NCBI GenBank assembly: GCA_964559835.1
Contig: CAZLJE010000026.1
Location: 16,954-80,953, forward strand
Length of the DNA: 64,000 nt
Source of the DNA: DAISJI01 sp964559835
GTDB lineage: Bacteria; Acidobacteriota; Terriglobia; Terriglobales; Acidobacteriaceae
Direction: 5' to 3'
Of the stretch, positions 39,644 to 48,265 are shown in pieces. The first letter of the stretch is position 1. Every line of letters begins with the position of its first letter. The notes under the pieces are model-generated. The model was not told the DNA's origin and did no database searches. It saw only the letters and a list, made by a program, of their open reading frames with translations. The translations under genes were made by a program, and so were the position numbers.

Positions 39644-40669
39644 ATGGTTTCAGTTTTCTCCAGGAAACCGATTTGGGCCACGGTCGCGGTGGCGATATGC
39701 ATTCTGATACCGCTCAGCGCCTTTGCGCAGAAGCCCGAAGACGACCAGTCGGTCACGACCCTGAAGGTCAACGTCAACGTCGTCAACCTGTTCTTCAACG
39801 TGAAGGACAAGCGCGGCGCGCTGATCCCGAACCTGTCGAAGGACAAGTTCCAGATCTTCGAAGACGGCAAGCCGCAGACCATCAAGTATTTCTCCGCCGA
39901 ATCGAACCAGCCGCTAACTCTCGGCCTGCTCATCGACAGCAGCGCCAGCCAGGAACGCGTGCTACAGGACGAAAAGATCGCGGGCTCCCAGTTCTTGCGC
40001 GAAGTGCTGCGCAAGGATGACCTGGCGTTCGTCATCAGTTTCGACGTGAACGTCGACCTGCTCCAGGACTACACCAACGACGCGTCCATGCTGCGCCACG
40101 CCATGGAACGCGCCAAGATCAACAGCGGCGGCGCCGGCGGCGGATTGCCCGGACTTGGCGGGGGACCGTTGCCGACCTCGAATAATCCACGCGGCACATT
40201 GCTCTACGACGCCGTGTATCTAGCGGCCAACGAGAAGCTGGCGAAGGAAGTCGGGCGCAAGGCGATGATCATGCTCACCGACGGCGAGGACCAGGGCAGC
40301 CAGATGCGCATCGCTCAGGCGGTCGAGGCGGCCCAGAAGGCGGACTCCATCGTGTACGTCATCATGATCGCCGACCGCTGGTTCTACGGCGGCATGGGTT
40401 ACTCCGGCGACCGGCAGATGAAAAAGCTCTGCGAAGAGACCGGTGGCCGCGTGATCAACGCCGGCAACAAGCCGGAGAAACTGAAAGAGGCGTTCGACCA
40501 AATCGCGCAGGAACTGCGCAGCCAGTACAACATCGGTTATACGCCGACCAATACCGCGCGCGACGGCAGCTTCCGCAAGGTCGAGATCAAGCCCGTCGCG
40601 AAGGACCTCAAGATCCAGGCCCGCCAGGGCTACTACGCTCCCGACGGCAAACACGACAACGGGGAGTAA
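39644..40669 (+). CDS. Secreted VWFA-related protein 3
   Basis: A signal-like N-terminus (MVSVFSRKPIWATVAVAICILIPLSAFAQ) leads directly into the VWFA family domain: LKVNVNVVNLFFNVKDKRGALIPNLSKDKFQIFEDGKPQTIKYFS, MIDAS LLIDSSASQERV, IMLTDGEDQGS, and the tail ELRSQYNIGYTPTNTARDGSFRKVEIK...IQARQGYYAPDG. A Gly-rich loop GGAGGGLPGLGGGPLP occurs near residue 165. It has no long linker, unlike the other two. Head-to-head with protein 2 with a 104-bp shared promoter region. Confidence 0.9.
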   Translation: MVSVFSRKPIWATVAVAICILIPLSAFAQKPEDDQSVTTLKVNVNVVNLFFNVKDKRGALIPNLSKDKFQIFEDGKPQTIKYFSAESNQPLTLGLLIDSSASQERVLQDEKIAGSQFLREVLRKDDLAFVISFDVNVDLLQDYTNDASMLRHAMERAKINSGGAGGGLPGLGGGPLPTSNNPRGTLLYDAVYLAANEKLAKEVGRKAMIMLTDGEDQGSQMRIAQAVEAAQKADSIVYVIMIADRWFYGGMGYSGDRQMKKLCEETGGRVINAGNKPEKLKEAFDQIAQELRSQYNIGYTPTNTARDGSFRKVEIKPVAKDLKIQARQGYYAPDGKHDNGE

Positions 40670-40744
40670 GGCACCTGGCTGCGGATTCGCGGAACTCAGC
40701 CGCCTGCAGCCCAAAACCCCGCTTGTGCTACCCTTTTCGCCCCA

Positions 40745-41767
40745 ATGGGCGACTTCGAAAAAGCTCCGCCGGACGTGCAGGAGATCCTCTCCAAGCCTAT
40801 TCGCGAGATGGGCCTGAAACTCGAGGGGTCCCCGATCGAGCGATTCGTCCAGCAGCTCTATCGCGAACTCGAACGCAAGGGCCTGAAGAAGTTCCACCCG
40901 CCGTTCTATCTTTCCGACGAATGGGGATGCCCCGACCAGCAGCCCGTCATCGGCATACCTTTTTATCTCGCGGACCCGAAGCTGGCGCGCCTGGAACGCG
41001 AGATGAACGATCTGGAAGATTCGCGCCAGATCATGATGTACATGCGTCACGAGGCCGGGCACGCATTCAACTACGCCTATCAACTGTTCAAGACGCCCGA
41101 GTGGCGCGAGTTGTTCGGACCGTTCCGGCGGCCGTATCGCGACTTCTATCGCCCCGTCGCTTTCTCACGCCAGTTCGTGCGCCACATGGAAGGTTGGTAC
41201 GCCCAGAAACATCCGGACGAAGATTTCGCCGAAACCTTCGCCGTATGGATGACGCCGCGTGCGCAGTGGCGCAAGCGCTATGAAGGTTGGGGCGCGATGA
41301 AGAAGCTCCTCTACATGGAGCGCATGGGAAGAAAGCTCGGCAATGTCGAGCCGCTCGTCGCGCAAAGCACGTCCGACATCGCGGACATCACCGTCGAGGA
41401 GATGGACGTCACGCCCGCGGATTTCTACGCGAAAGCGGCCGAGCACCAGCTTTCTCCCGGCGACCTCACGCTCGACACCGACTTGACCGACATCTTTAAC
41501 GTCTCCCGCCGGCGCAAGCAAGGCGTGCGTCCCGCAATCGATTTTCTGCGCGAGAACCGCAAGACCATCACCGACAAAGTCACTTACTGGACCGGCGTGC
41601 AGCGCCCGCTGCTGAAAAAGCTGATGGAAGCCATCGAAGCGCGCGTCGCGGAATTGAAGTTGAACGTCGAAACATCCGCCGAGCGACAGCATCTAACAGA
41701 AGTAGTGACCTATATAACGGCGCTTGCCATGAACTACATCAGCCGCGGCAAATTCACTCAGCCGTAG
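40745..41767 (+). CDS. Putative zinc-binding metallopeptidase
   Basis: The 340-residue protein carries HEAGH in IMMYMRHEAGHAFNYAYQLFKTPEWRELFG and a downstream EDFAETFAVWM that would supply the third zinc ligand, the pattern of the 'putative zinc-binding metallopeptidase' family. No signal peptide, so it is probably cytoplasmic. The C-terminal half is helical and charged (DFLRENRKTITDKVTYWTGVQRPLLKKLMEAIEARVAEL). It is followed 102 bp later by an ATP-grasp ligase on the same strand. Substrate unknown. Confidence 0.82.
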   Translation: MGDFEKAPPDVQEILSKPIREMGLKLEGSPIERFVQQLYRELERKGLKKFHPPFYLSDEWGCPDQQPVIGIPFYLADPKLARLEREMNDLEDSRQIMMYMRHEAGHAFNYAYQLFKTPEWRELFGPFRRPYRDFYRPVAFSRQFVRHMEGWYAQKHPDEDFAETFAVWMTPRAQWRKRYEGWGAMKKLLYMERMGRKLGNVEPLVAQSTSDIADITVEEMDVTPADFYAKAAEHQLSPGDLTLDTDLTDIFNVSRRRKQGVRPAIDFLRENRKTITDKVTYWTGVQRPLLKKLMEAIEARVAELKLNVETSAERQHLTEVVTYITALAMNYISRGKFTQP

Positions 41768-41869
41768 TGCCGACGTTTAGGCGGAACAGTTCTAGGCACT
41801 CCGCCCGCGCCAATATTCGTTGCAAAATAATGGAAACAGTCGCGGCCGCTGCCGCGCTGTGAAGGATTC

Positions 41870-42949
41870 ATGGCCAACAAGCCGCTGAAGATCGCGATCC
41901 TCTACGACACGTGGGAAGATGCTGCACCCGAGCCGGGCGCGGAACCCGAGCCGGCGCCAGAGCAGGAAAAGCCGAAAAAGAAAAAGCCTGCTTCGACGAA
42001 GAAGAGGCGCAAGAAGAAGAACAAGTTCGACCGCGAAGAGATCTTCGACGCGCTGGAAAAACTCGGGCACGATCCCACATACCTGATCCTGGACGGCCAC
42101 AAGCCTTCGCTGCTCGCGCTGGCGAAGTATCACTGCGACCTCATCTTTAATCTGACGGAATCCTTCGCCGGCATCGACACCAACGATAAGAACATCGCCG
42201 CCTTTCTCGACCTGCTCCAGATGCCATACACGGGCTGCGGGTCGGAGGCGCTGTACCTCGCGCAGGACAAGGCGCTGGCCAAGAAGCTGTTCGATTTCCA
42301 CGGCATCAAGACGCCTGACTTCGCGACGTCGTTCCGCGGCCGCCTCGACCACGCCCACGACATCAAGTTCCCTCTCATCGTGAAGCCCACGTCCGAAGAC
42401 GGTTCGATCGGCATCGACGTTGGATCGGTCGTCGACAACGTCAAGGAACTGATGGAGCGTATCCATTACATCCACGAGGAATTCGATTCGCCGGTCCTCA
42501 TCGAGGAGTACATCGAAGGACGAGAGATCTATGGCGCCATCATCGGCAATGACACGCCGGAATCGTTGCCGCTGATCGAACTCGATCTCTCGAAGCTCCC
42601 GAAGGGAACGCCGCGCATCGCCTGCCAGGACGTGAAGTTCATGAAGGACACGGAGGCCTACAAGGTCACCAAGTCCGCGCCCGTCGAAGACCTCGACGAA
42701 GAGACCGTGCAGAAGCTGTACAACACCTCCATGGCCGCATATCGCGCGCTCAAGATGCGCGACTACGCCCGTATCGACATGCGCCTGACGCCGAAGGGCG
42801 AGGTATACGTCATCGAGGCCAATCCGAATCCCTGGCTCTGGAGTTCGGCGGAATTCGCCATGGCCGCCAAGGCGTCAGGCCGTTCTTACACCGAAATGGT
42901 CGGGGCCATCGTCGATCTCGCCCTCGCGCGCTACCGCACGAACACGTAG
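41870..42949 (+). CDS. D-alanine--D-alanine ligase-like ATP-grasp enzyme
   Basis: N-terminal Rossmann-like domain (LKIAILYDTWEDA...YHCDLIFNLTESFAGIDTNDKNIAAFLDLLQMPYTGCG), ATP-grasp domain with LAQDKALAKKLFDFHGIKTPDF, FPLIVKPTSEDGSIGI, PVLIEEYIEGREIYGAIIG, and the metal end YARIDMRLTPKGEVYVIEANPNPWL. This fits the Ddl family, though the first Ddl motif is changed. An acidic-then-basic insert (residues about 20-50, EPEPAPEQEK then KKKK and KKRRKKK) splits the first strand-helix unit and is not found in housekeeping Ddl. It may be a true Ddl or a paralogue with another dipeptide product. Confidence 0.82.
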   Translation: MANKPLKIAILYDTWEDAAPEPGAEPEPAPEQEKPKKKKPASTKKRRKKKNKFDREEIFDALEKLGHDPTYLILDGHKPSLLALAKYHCDLIFNLTESFAGIDTNDKNIAAFLDLLQMPYTGCGSEALYLAQDKALAKKLFDFHGIKTPDFATSFRGRLDHAHDIKFPLIVKPTSEDGSIGIDVGSVVDNVKELMERIHYIHEEFDSPVLIEEYIEGREIYGAIIGNDTPESLPLIELDLSKLPKGTPRIACQDVKFMKDTEAYKVTKSAPVEDLDEETVQKLYNTSMAAYRALKMRDYARIDMRLTPKGEVYVIEANPNPWLWSSAEFAMAAKASGRSYTEMVGAIVDLALARYRTNT

Positions 42950-43052
42950 TCACGGCGGTCAGCCGGAAGTCCATTCCCCGCACTCCGCAAGTTCGCCGCT
43001 CACGCGAATTTGTGACTTGATTTTTTCTGGATCGAACGTTTCCTTCGCCCCG

Positions 43053-43058
43053 TATAAT
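43053..43058 (+). promoter_or_regulatory. Perfect -10 box upstream of ilvE
   Basis: TATAAT at 43053-43058, with no convincing -35 at 17 bp. The ribosome site GGAGG lies just before the ilvE ATG. Confidence 0.4.
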
Positions 43059-43118
43059 GTTCTGTACACCGCTGTGCTCTTTACTTCCAGCCTTGTACGA
43101 ACTTGAAGGAGGGCCTCC

Positions 43119-44066
43119 ATGGCCATTCAAAAAACGGCGAAGATCTGGCACAACGGGAGATTGATCCCCTGGGAGGACGCGACGGTCCACGTCATGTGCC
43201 ACGTTGTGAACTACGGCTCCTCGGTGTTTGAGGGGATCCGTTGCTACTCGCAGCCCAAGGGACCTGCGATCTTCCGCGCCCACGAGCACATGCAACGCCT
43301 GCTCGATTCGGCCAAGATCTATCGCATGGAAGTGGAGTACACGCGCGACGAACTGGTCACTGCGATGACCGAGCTCGTTAGCCACAACGGCGTCGCGCCC
43401 TGCTATATCCGACCCCTCATCCTGCGCGGATATGGCGAAGCTGGCGTTAACCCCAGCAATACGCCGATCGAGGTCTACATCGCGAATTATCCGTGGGGCA
43501 AATATCTCGGCCACGGCGCCGACGAAGGCGTCGACGTCTGTGTCTCGACGTGGACGCGCATCGCGCCCAACACCCTCCCGGCCATGGCCAAGAGCGGCGC
43601 GAACTACATGAACTCGCAGCTCATCAAGATGGAAGCGATCATCAACGGCTACGTCGAAGGCATCGCGCTCGACGTGAACGGCTACGTGAGCGAGGGCTCG
43701 GGCGAGAACATATTCATCGTGCGCCAGGGGAACCTCATCACCGCGCCACTGGGGAACTCCGTGCTCCCCGGTATCACGCGCGACTCCGTCATCAAAATCG
43801 CCCGCGACTTGAAGGTCCCCGTCGTCGAACAGATGATCCCGCGCGAGATGCTGTACGTCGCCGACGAAGTCTTCTTCACCGGCACTGCCGCCGAGATCAC
43901 GCCCATCCGCTCCGTCGACAAGATCACCGTCGGAAAGGGACACACCGGCCCGGTCACAAAAGCCATCCGCGACGAGTTCTACGGGATCATCAACGGCACC
44001 GAACCCGACCGCTACCACTGGTTCACGCCGGTCCCGGTGAAGGAGAAACAGCCAGTCGAGGTGTAG
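43119..44066 (+). CDS. ilvE: Branched-chain amino acid aminotransferase
   Basis: Fold-type IV PLP transaminase making Leu, Ile and Val from their keto acids. KIWHNGRLIPWEDATVHVMCHVVNYGSSVFEGIRCY, YIRPLILRGYGEAGVNP and the PLP-lysine-containing region NSQLIKMEAIINGYVEGIALDVNGYVSEGSGENIFIVR are as expected. They are followed by TPPLG-like VLPGITRDSVIKIARDL and FFTGTAAEITPIRSVD. At 315 residues the length is standard. A terminator follows within the downstream repeat. Confidence 0.96.
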   Translation: MAIQKTAKIWHNGRLIPWEDATVHVMCHVVNYGSSVFEGIRCYSQPKGPAIFRAHEHMQRLLDSAKIYRMEVEYTRDELVTAMTELVSHNGVAPCYIRPLILRGYGEAGVNPSNTPIEVYIANYPWGKYLGHGADEGVDVCVSTWTRIAPNTLPAMAKSGANYMNSQLIKMEAIINGYVEGIALDVNGYVSEGSGENIFIVRQGNLITAPLGNSVLPGITRDSVIKIARDLKVPVVEQMIPREMLYVADEVFFTGTAAEITPIRSVDKITVGKGHTGPVTKAIRDEFYGIINGTEPDRYHWFTPVPVKEKQPVEV

Positions 44067-44186
44067 CAAGTACTGAGTAGTAAGCTCTGAGTACTGAGTA
44101 ATAAGCTCTGAGCACTGAGAACGGCAGGGCTTCGGTCCTGCCGTTTGGTTTTGCTCAGTACTCATTACTTATTACTTATTACTCGG
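44067..44186. repeat. Mirrored 'tactgagtaataag' words flanking the ilvE terminator
   Basis: actgagtaataagctctgag words before, and tcagtactcattacttatt words after, a terminator hairpin with arms 44120-44128 and 44137-44145 (AACGGCAGG with its complement) and tggtttt. The word repeats pair across the terminator. Confidence 0.85.
44120..44151 (+). terminator. Intrinsic terminator of ilvE
   Basis: 9-bp GC-rich stem AACGGCAGG/CCTGCCGTT with an 8-base loop, followed by tggtttt. Confidence 0.8.
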
Positions 44187-44215
44187 GTATACTTCCCTGC
44201 CCGGAGGTCGTCCCC

Positions 44216-44728
44216 ATGGCCGCACCGCAGACCGCGCTCACTCCCGACTTCATTTTCGCTTATCGCGAACTCATCCTCTCGACCATCGTTGCCGAAGCAC
44301 AGACCACCCGCAAGGTCATCGCGGCCATCCCGGAAGTCAGCAAGGATTACCGTCCCGACCGTCTCTCCCGCACCGCGCGCGAGCTGGCATGGCACATCGT
44401 TTACGAGGACACCGCGTTCCTGAACAAGATCGCCGACATGAAGATCGAGATGATGGAGGATGCGCCCGCGCCCGCGGCCATGGCGGAGATCCTGCGCTGG
44501 CACGAAACGAATTTTCCGCCTGCCATACAGCGCGTCCGCGACCTCACCCCGAAGCAATTGCTTACGCCCGTGCCGTTCTTCAACTTCATGACCGAGCCGC
44601 TGTTCAAATACCTGATCCTCGTGAACAACCACAGCATCCATCACCGCGGACAGCTCACGTCCTACATCCGCCCAGCCGGCGGCAAAGTCCCCAGCATCTA
44701 CGGCCCCAGCGCCGACGAAAAGCTCTAG
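44216..44728 (+). CDS. DinB-family protein
   Basis: A 170-residue four-helix DinB/YfiT-type protein. The three metal His expected for the family are placed in ARELAWHIVYEDTAFL and NNHSIHHRGQLTSYIRP. DinB-like proteins often act as thiol-dependent transferases or have unknown roles. The start ATG 44216 gives an N-terminal helix after MAAPQTALTPDF. It stands alone between repeat-rich spacers. Assignment to a subfamily is not possible. Confidence 0.88.
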   Translation: MAAPQTALTPDFIFAYRELILSTIVAEAQTTRKVIAAIPEVSKDYRPDRLSRTARELAWHIVYEDTAFLNKIADMKIEMMEDAPAPAAMAEILRWHETNFPPAIQRVRDLTPKQLLTPVPFFNFMTEPLFKYLILVNNHSIHHRGQLTSYIRPAGGKVPSIYGPSADEKL

Positions 44729-45126
44729 GTTCCGGTTTCAGGGTTCGGGATTCAGGGTTGATATTCCGTATTCCGTATCCCGATCCGACACGCCCGGAAA
44801 CGGGATACACGTCTTCGGATGCAAGCTTTGCGATTGAGTTCCGTGCCTGCTCAAGGCTCCGATCCGCCGCTCGCTTCAGCCTGAGCGAAGCGAGGCCGGT
44901 ACGCTTTGCCAGCCCACTGCGTAAGCTGTGGGAACGTGGCGCACGTCCGCCCTAGCTCGAGCGAAGCCGGGGTCCCCAGAACGCGCCGGTGTTGCGCGTT
45001 CTGGGGTGGTCGAAGCGAGGCCGGCACGCTTTCGCCGAGGCCGTCAGCCCGACGTAACCTTTCTTGTGCGCAAATAGTTAATGCAAGCAGGAGAGTGTGT
45101 CTCCGTTCTACGGACGGGAGGACTTT
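44729..45126. repeat. 398-bp spacer filled with repeats
   Basis: Contains gtattccgtat words (44760-44785), three gcgaagcgaggccgg-type units (about 44886, 44959, 45012), and a perfect 13-bp inverted repeat CCCCAGAACGCGC (44974-44986) with 44994-45006. No reading frame of interest. Confidence 0.7.
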
Positions 45127-47502
45127 ATGCGCCGCTACTTGCTTGCCCTGCTGCTTCTTGTTTCGTTCGCTTACGCGGAAACCAAATCCCCTTCCGCTCC
45201 ACTCTCGGGACTGCCCGTGCGCCGCGTCGTTTTGTACAAGAACGGTGTCGGATACTTCGAGCACTCCGGCCGCATCAATGGCGACCAGGAACTCGGCATC
45301 CATTTCACGACGGCGCAACTGAATGACGTACTGAAATCGCTGACAGTCGTCGATCTCGGCGAAGGCCGCGTGACCGGCATCCGCTATGACTCCATCGCCC
45401 CGCTCGACGTCCGCCTGCGCGGCCTCCGCCTTCCGCTCGGTGAACAACCCACGCAATCCGATTTCCTGAACGCCCTCCGAGGTTCGCGAGTCGAGGTCCG
45501 GAATGGGATCGCCACCGCCGTCGGACGCGTGCTCAGCATCGAGAAAAAGACGCACATCGCGCCGAAATCCGAAGACTTGGTCGAGACCTCCGAACTGTCG
45601 CTCGTCACCGACTCCGGCGAACTCCGCACGTTTACGCTGGGACCATCCACCAGCGTCCGCGTGCTCGAGAAAGAACTCAGCCAGGACGTGAACCGGTACC
45701 TGAACCTGCTGGAATCGGCGCGCAGCAACGACCTGCGCCGCATGGTCATCAGCGACGCCGGCAAGGGCGAGCGCGACCTGTTCGTCAGCTACATCAGCGA
45801 GGTGCCGATCTGGAAGAGCACCTACCGGATCGTTCTCCGCAAGGACGCTAAACCACTGCTGCAAGGCTGGGCAATCGTCGACAACACCGTTGGCGAAGAC
45901 TGGTCCAACGTACAACTGACGCTCGTCGCCGGCTCGCCGCAATCGTTCGTGCAGAACATCTCGCAGCCACTTTATGCGAGACGTCCGGTGGTCGGACTCC
46001 CGCAAGCCGCGATGCTGGTGCCGCAGTCGCACGAGGGCACGCTAATAGGCGGCGACCGCGACGCGCTCGCAAGCGCTTCTCCTGCTGCTCCGCCTCCACC
46101 TCCACCTGCAAAAGCGGTCGGCTCAGGCTACGGCGGTGGCATCAGTGGGGGCGTCTACCGCGTCGGTCCCGCGGGGTCTCTGCAAGGCACTGTCACCGAC
46201 CCATCCGGCGCCGTCATTCCCAATGCGCAGGTGACGTACCACGGCGCGAACGGCCGGTCCGAATCCACCCGCGCCGACGCCAGTGGACGCTACACGTTTT
46301 ACAACGTTCCGCCGGGAAACGTGACGCTGTCGATCTCTTCTCCAGGGTTTAACGAACTTCGCGCCAACACGAACATGCAGGCGCGTACGGGAACTGTATT
46401 CAATGGACGGCTGAACGTAGGAGCCACAGCGGAAACGGTCACGGTCAGCGCAGAATCTGAAAACGTCGAAATGAATTCCGAATCGGTCGCAGACGCCATG
46501 GAAGAGATCGAAGCCGAAGCTACCGGCGGCGAGATCGGCGACCTCTTCCAGTACGACCTCAAGCAGCGCATCTCCATCGGCAAAGACCAGTCGGCTCTCG
46601 TCCCCATCATCAACTCACGCATTGACGCCGCGAAGGTCACGCTCTGGAACTCCGAGACCCAGCGCGCCCTTCGCGCCCTTTGGATCACCAACAGCACCAG
46701 CCTCACGCTCGATTCCGGCACGTTCAACATCGTCGAGGACGGCGCCTTCTCCGGCGAAGGCCTGCTTCAGCCTGTCAAACCGAACGAGCGCCGCCTCATC
46801 TCCTACGCCGCCGATACCGCGATCCGCATCACTCCGCGCGACGACAGCCGCCTCGAGCCCGCGACCCGGGTCCGCATCTTCAAGGGCGTAATGTGGATCA
46901 CGCGCGAAGAGCGCGCCACCCGCGAGTACGTCGTCCGCAACAGCGACACCACTGCGCGCGAAGTCGTCATCGAGCATCCGGTGCGCGCCGGCTGGAAGCT
47001 CGTCGACGGCCTCAAGCCGGAAGAGACCACGGCGTCGTTCTACCGCTTCGTCGTGAAGGTGGATGCTGATTCCACGGCCAAGCTGGAAGTGAAAGAGTTT
47101 CGTCCCGACACGACGAACATCGCGCTCTCCACCCTTACTCCCGAACAGGTGACGTATTACTCCACGCAGCGCACCATCACGCCCGAATTGGAACAGTTCA
47201 TGCGCCGCATTCTGCTGAAGAAAGCTGAGATCGGCGGCCTCGAGAATGACATGCGTCTTCGCCAGCAGGACATCGACGCCATCACCGCCGACCAGGGCCG
47301 CGTCCGCGAGAACATGAAAGCGCTCAAGGGCACGCCCGAGGAGAAAGCCCTCCTCCAGCGTTACACCCGCCAGCTCGATTCGCAGGAGGACCGCCTCAAC
47401 GCGCTGCGAACCGAGATCGCCAGTTTGAAAAACAAGCGTGAAGCGGCCGGCTCCGAACTGGACCACATGATCATGAACGTGAGCTTCGAGCAGGGACAAT
47501 AA
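45127..47502 (+). CDS. Secreted DUF4139 protein with an inserted carboxypeptidase-regulatory-like domain
   Basis: Signal peptide MRRYLLALLLLVSFAYA. The DUF4139-type framework begins VRRVVLYKNGVGYFEHSGRI, DVLKSLTVVDLGEGRVTGIRYDS, and continues FVSYISEVPIWKSTYRIVLRKDAKPLLQGWAIVDNTVGEDWSNVQLTLVAG. Around residues 330-480 it is interrupted: a Pro-rich and Gly-rich hinge, then SLQGTVTDPSGAVIPNAQVTYHG...DASGRYTFYNVPPGNVTLSISSPGF (a carboxypeptidase regulatory-like beta-sandwich with VGATAETVTVSAE, as at the start of acidobacterial TonB-dependent receptors). The framework then resumes at DLFQYDLKQRISIGKDQSALVPI. A coiled coil ends the 791-residue protein. GGGAGG precedes the ATG at 45127. Confidence 0.88.
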   Translation: MRRYLLALLLLVSFAYAETKSPSAPLSGLPVRRVVLYKNGVGYFEHSGRINGDQELGIHFTTAQLNDVLKSLTVVDLGEGRVTGIRYDSIAPLDVRLRGLRLPLGEQPTQSDFLNALRGSRVEVRNGIATAVGRVLSIEKKTHIAPKSEDLVETSELSLVTDSGELRTFTLGPSTSVRVLEKELSQDVNRYLNLLESARSNDLRRMVISDAGKGERDLFVSYISEVPIWKSTYRIVLRKDAKPLLQGWAIVDNTVGEDWSNVQLTLVAGSPQSFVQNISQPLYARRPVVGLPQAAMLVPQSHEGTLIGGDRDALASASPAAPPPPPPAKAVGSGYGGGISGGVYRVGPAGSLQGTVTDPSGAVIPNAQVTYHGANGRSESTRADASGRYTFYNVPPGNVTLSISSPGFNELRANTNMQARTGTVFNGRLNVGATAETVTVSAESENVEMNSESVADAMEEIEAEATGGEIGDLFQYDLKQRISIGKDQSALVPIINSRIDAAKVTLWNSETQRALRALWITNSTSLTLDSGTFNIVEDGAFSGEGLLQPVKPNERRLISYAADTAIRITPRDDSRLEPATRVRIFKGVMWITREERATREYVVRNSDTTAREVVIEHPVRAGWKLVDGLKPEETTASFYRFVVKVDADSTAKLEVKEFRPDTTNIALSTLTPEQVTYYSTQRTITPELEQFMRRILLKKAEIGGLENDMRLRQQDIDAITADQGRVRENMKALKGTPEEKALLQRYTRQLDSQEDRLNALRTEIASLKNKREAAGSELDHMIMNVSFEQGQ

Positions 47503-47541
47503 ACTCGGGGGGCTGGCCCAGGAAAAGGAATGGAAGCGGTT

Positions 47542-47579
47542 GCCCCACCCTTCCGCCCGCTTTCGGCGGAGGGTGGGGC
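47542..47579 (+). terminator. Hairpin repeat 'gccccacccttccgc', copy 1
   Basis: Arm 47542-47557 pairs with 47565-47579 with one bulged T; tttctcc follows. The same arms with a shorter loop form the pilT terminator at 49403, so this is a repeated terminator-like element. Confidence 0.75.
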
Positions 47580-48076
47580 TTTCTCCACATCAACAAATCA
47601 CTACTCACCGATGCTATCAACCGATAACCCATTGTCTCGTCACACGTCGATGTGACCCACGCCACATACAGCCCCTCAATCGCGCGCTACTCTCGTTCCG
47701 TACCCTCGCGGTGCAAGGGTGTGGTGTCTTCATCGTGCCCTGGTTAGTTCTTTGACAACATTCGCCGGTAAGAATGCCACCGTTGCCAGCCTCTTGGGAC
47801 GGACTGTGGGATATCTGCGAGTTTGGCTGATTTCCTGTGGGACATCTGGGATAACGGGGAGGGGGTAGCTCTCCCATGGGTTACCCAGGGTTACCCAGGT
47901 ATCCTCAGGTTACCTGGACCTACTTGGAATCTGCGTAACCTCCTCCGCATCAGCAGCTTGCACATGCTTGACCCGGCTTCCGAGCAGGTTCGAGGGGGAG
48001 GGGGGGTACCCCTTACCCGTAGTTAACCCACGAGTAATCAAGACCTGGAGGTCAACATCAAGCCGACGCGTTTGCC
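47580..48076. other. Non-coding stretch with GC-rich direct words
   Basis: No gene seen. A TTGACA hexamer occurs at 47753-47758 without a good -10. 47800-47930 holds partial direct words (gtgggatatctg/gtgggacatctgg; gggttacccagg repeated, then aggttacctgg), giving inverted ggtaacc-type pairings. 47990-48006 is a G-rich run. Confidence 0.5.
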
Positions 48077-48222
48077 AAGCCCCGAGCCCCAAGCCCTGAG
48101 CCCCAAGCCCTGAGCCCCAAGCCCTGAGCCCTAAGCCATGAGCCCTGAGCCATGAGCCATAAGCCCTGAGCCCTGAGCCATGAGCCATAAGCCCTGAGCC
48201 CCGGCCTTGAGCCTTGCGCCTA
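48077..48222. repeat. Tandem 'gagccctaagccatgagcc' word array
   Basis: About twenty degenerate 7-8-base units (gagcccc, aagccct, gagccat, aagccat). It ends just upstream of pilT. The word relates to ctcatgg at 464-512 (reverse complement ccatgag). Confidence 0.9.
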
Positions 48223-48265
48223 TCCGTGATAACTTTCGCCCTCAATCCAGCTTCTCGGAAAAGCC

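Noticed and set aside
42810..44165. 451-codon minus-strand frame over ilvE
   Set aside because: Antisense shadow of ilvE; no motif, no ribosome site, runs through an intergenic repeat.
44851..46032. 393-codon minus-strand frame across the DinB-DUF4139 spacer
   Set aside because: It covers repeats and the antisense of the DUF4139 signal region; composition is not protein-like.
47753..47770. TTGACA as a strong promoter in the DUF4139-pilT spacer
   Set aside because: No acceptable -10 at 16-18 bp and 500 bp of repeats before the next gene; kept only as a note.
48077..48222. Possible CRISPR array
   Set aside because: Units are 7-8 bases with no unique spacers of 25-40 bases and no cas genes; it is a simple word array.
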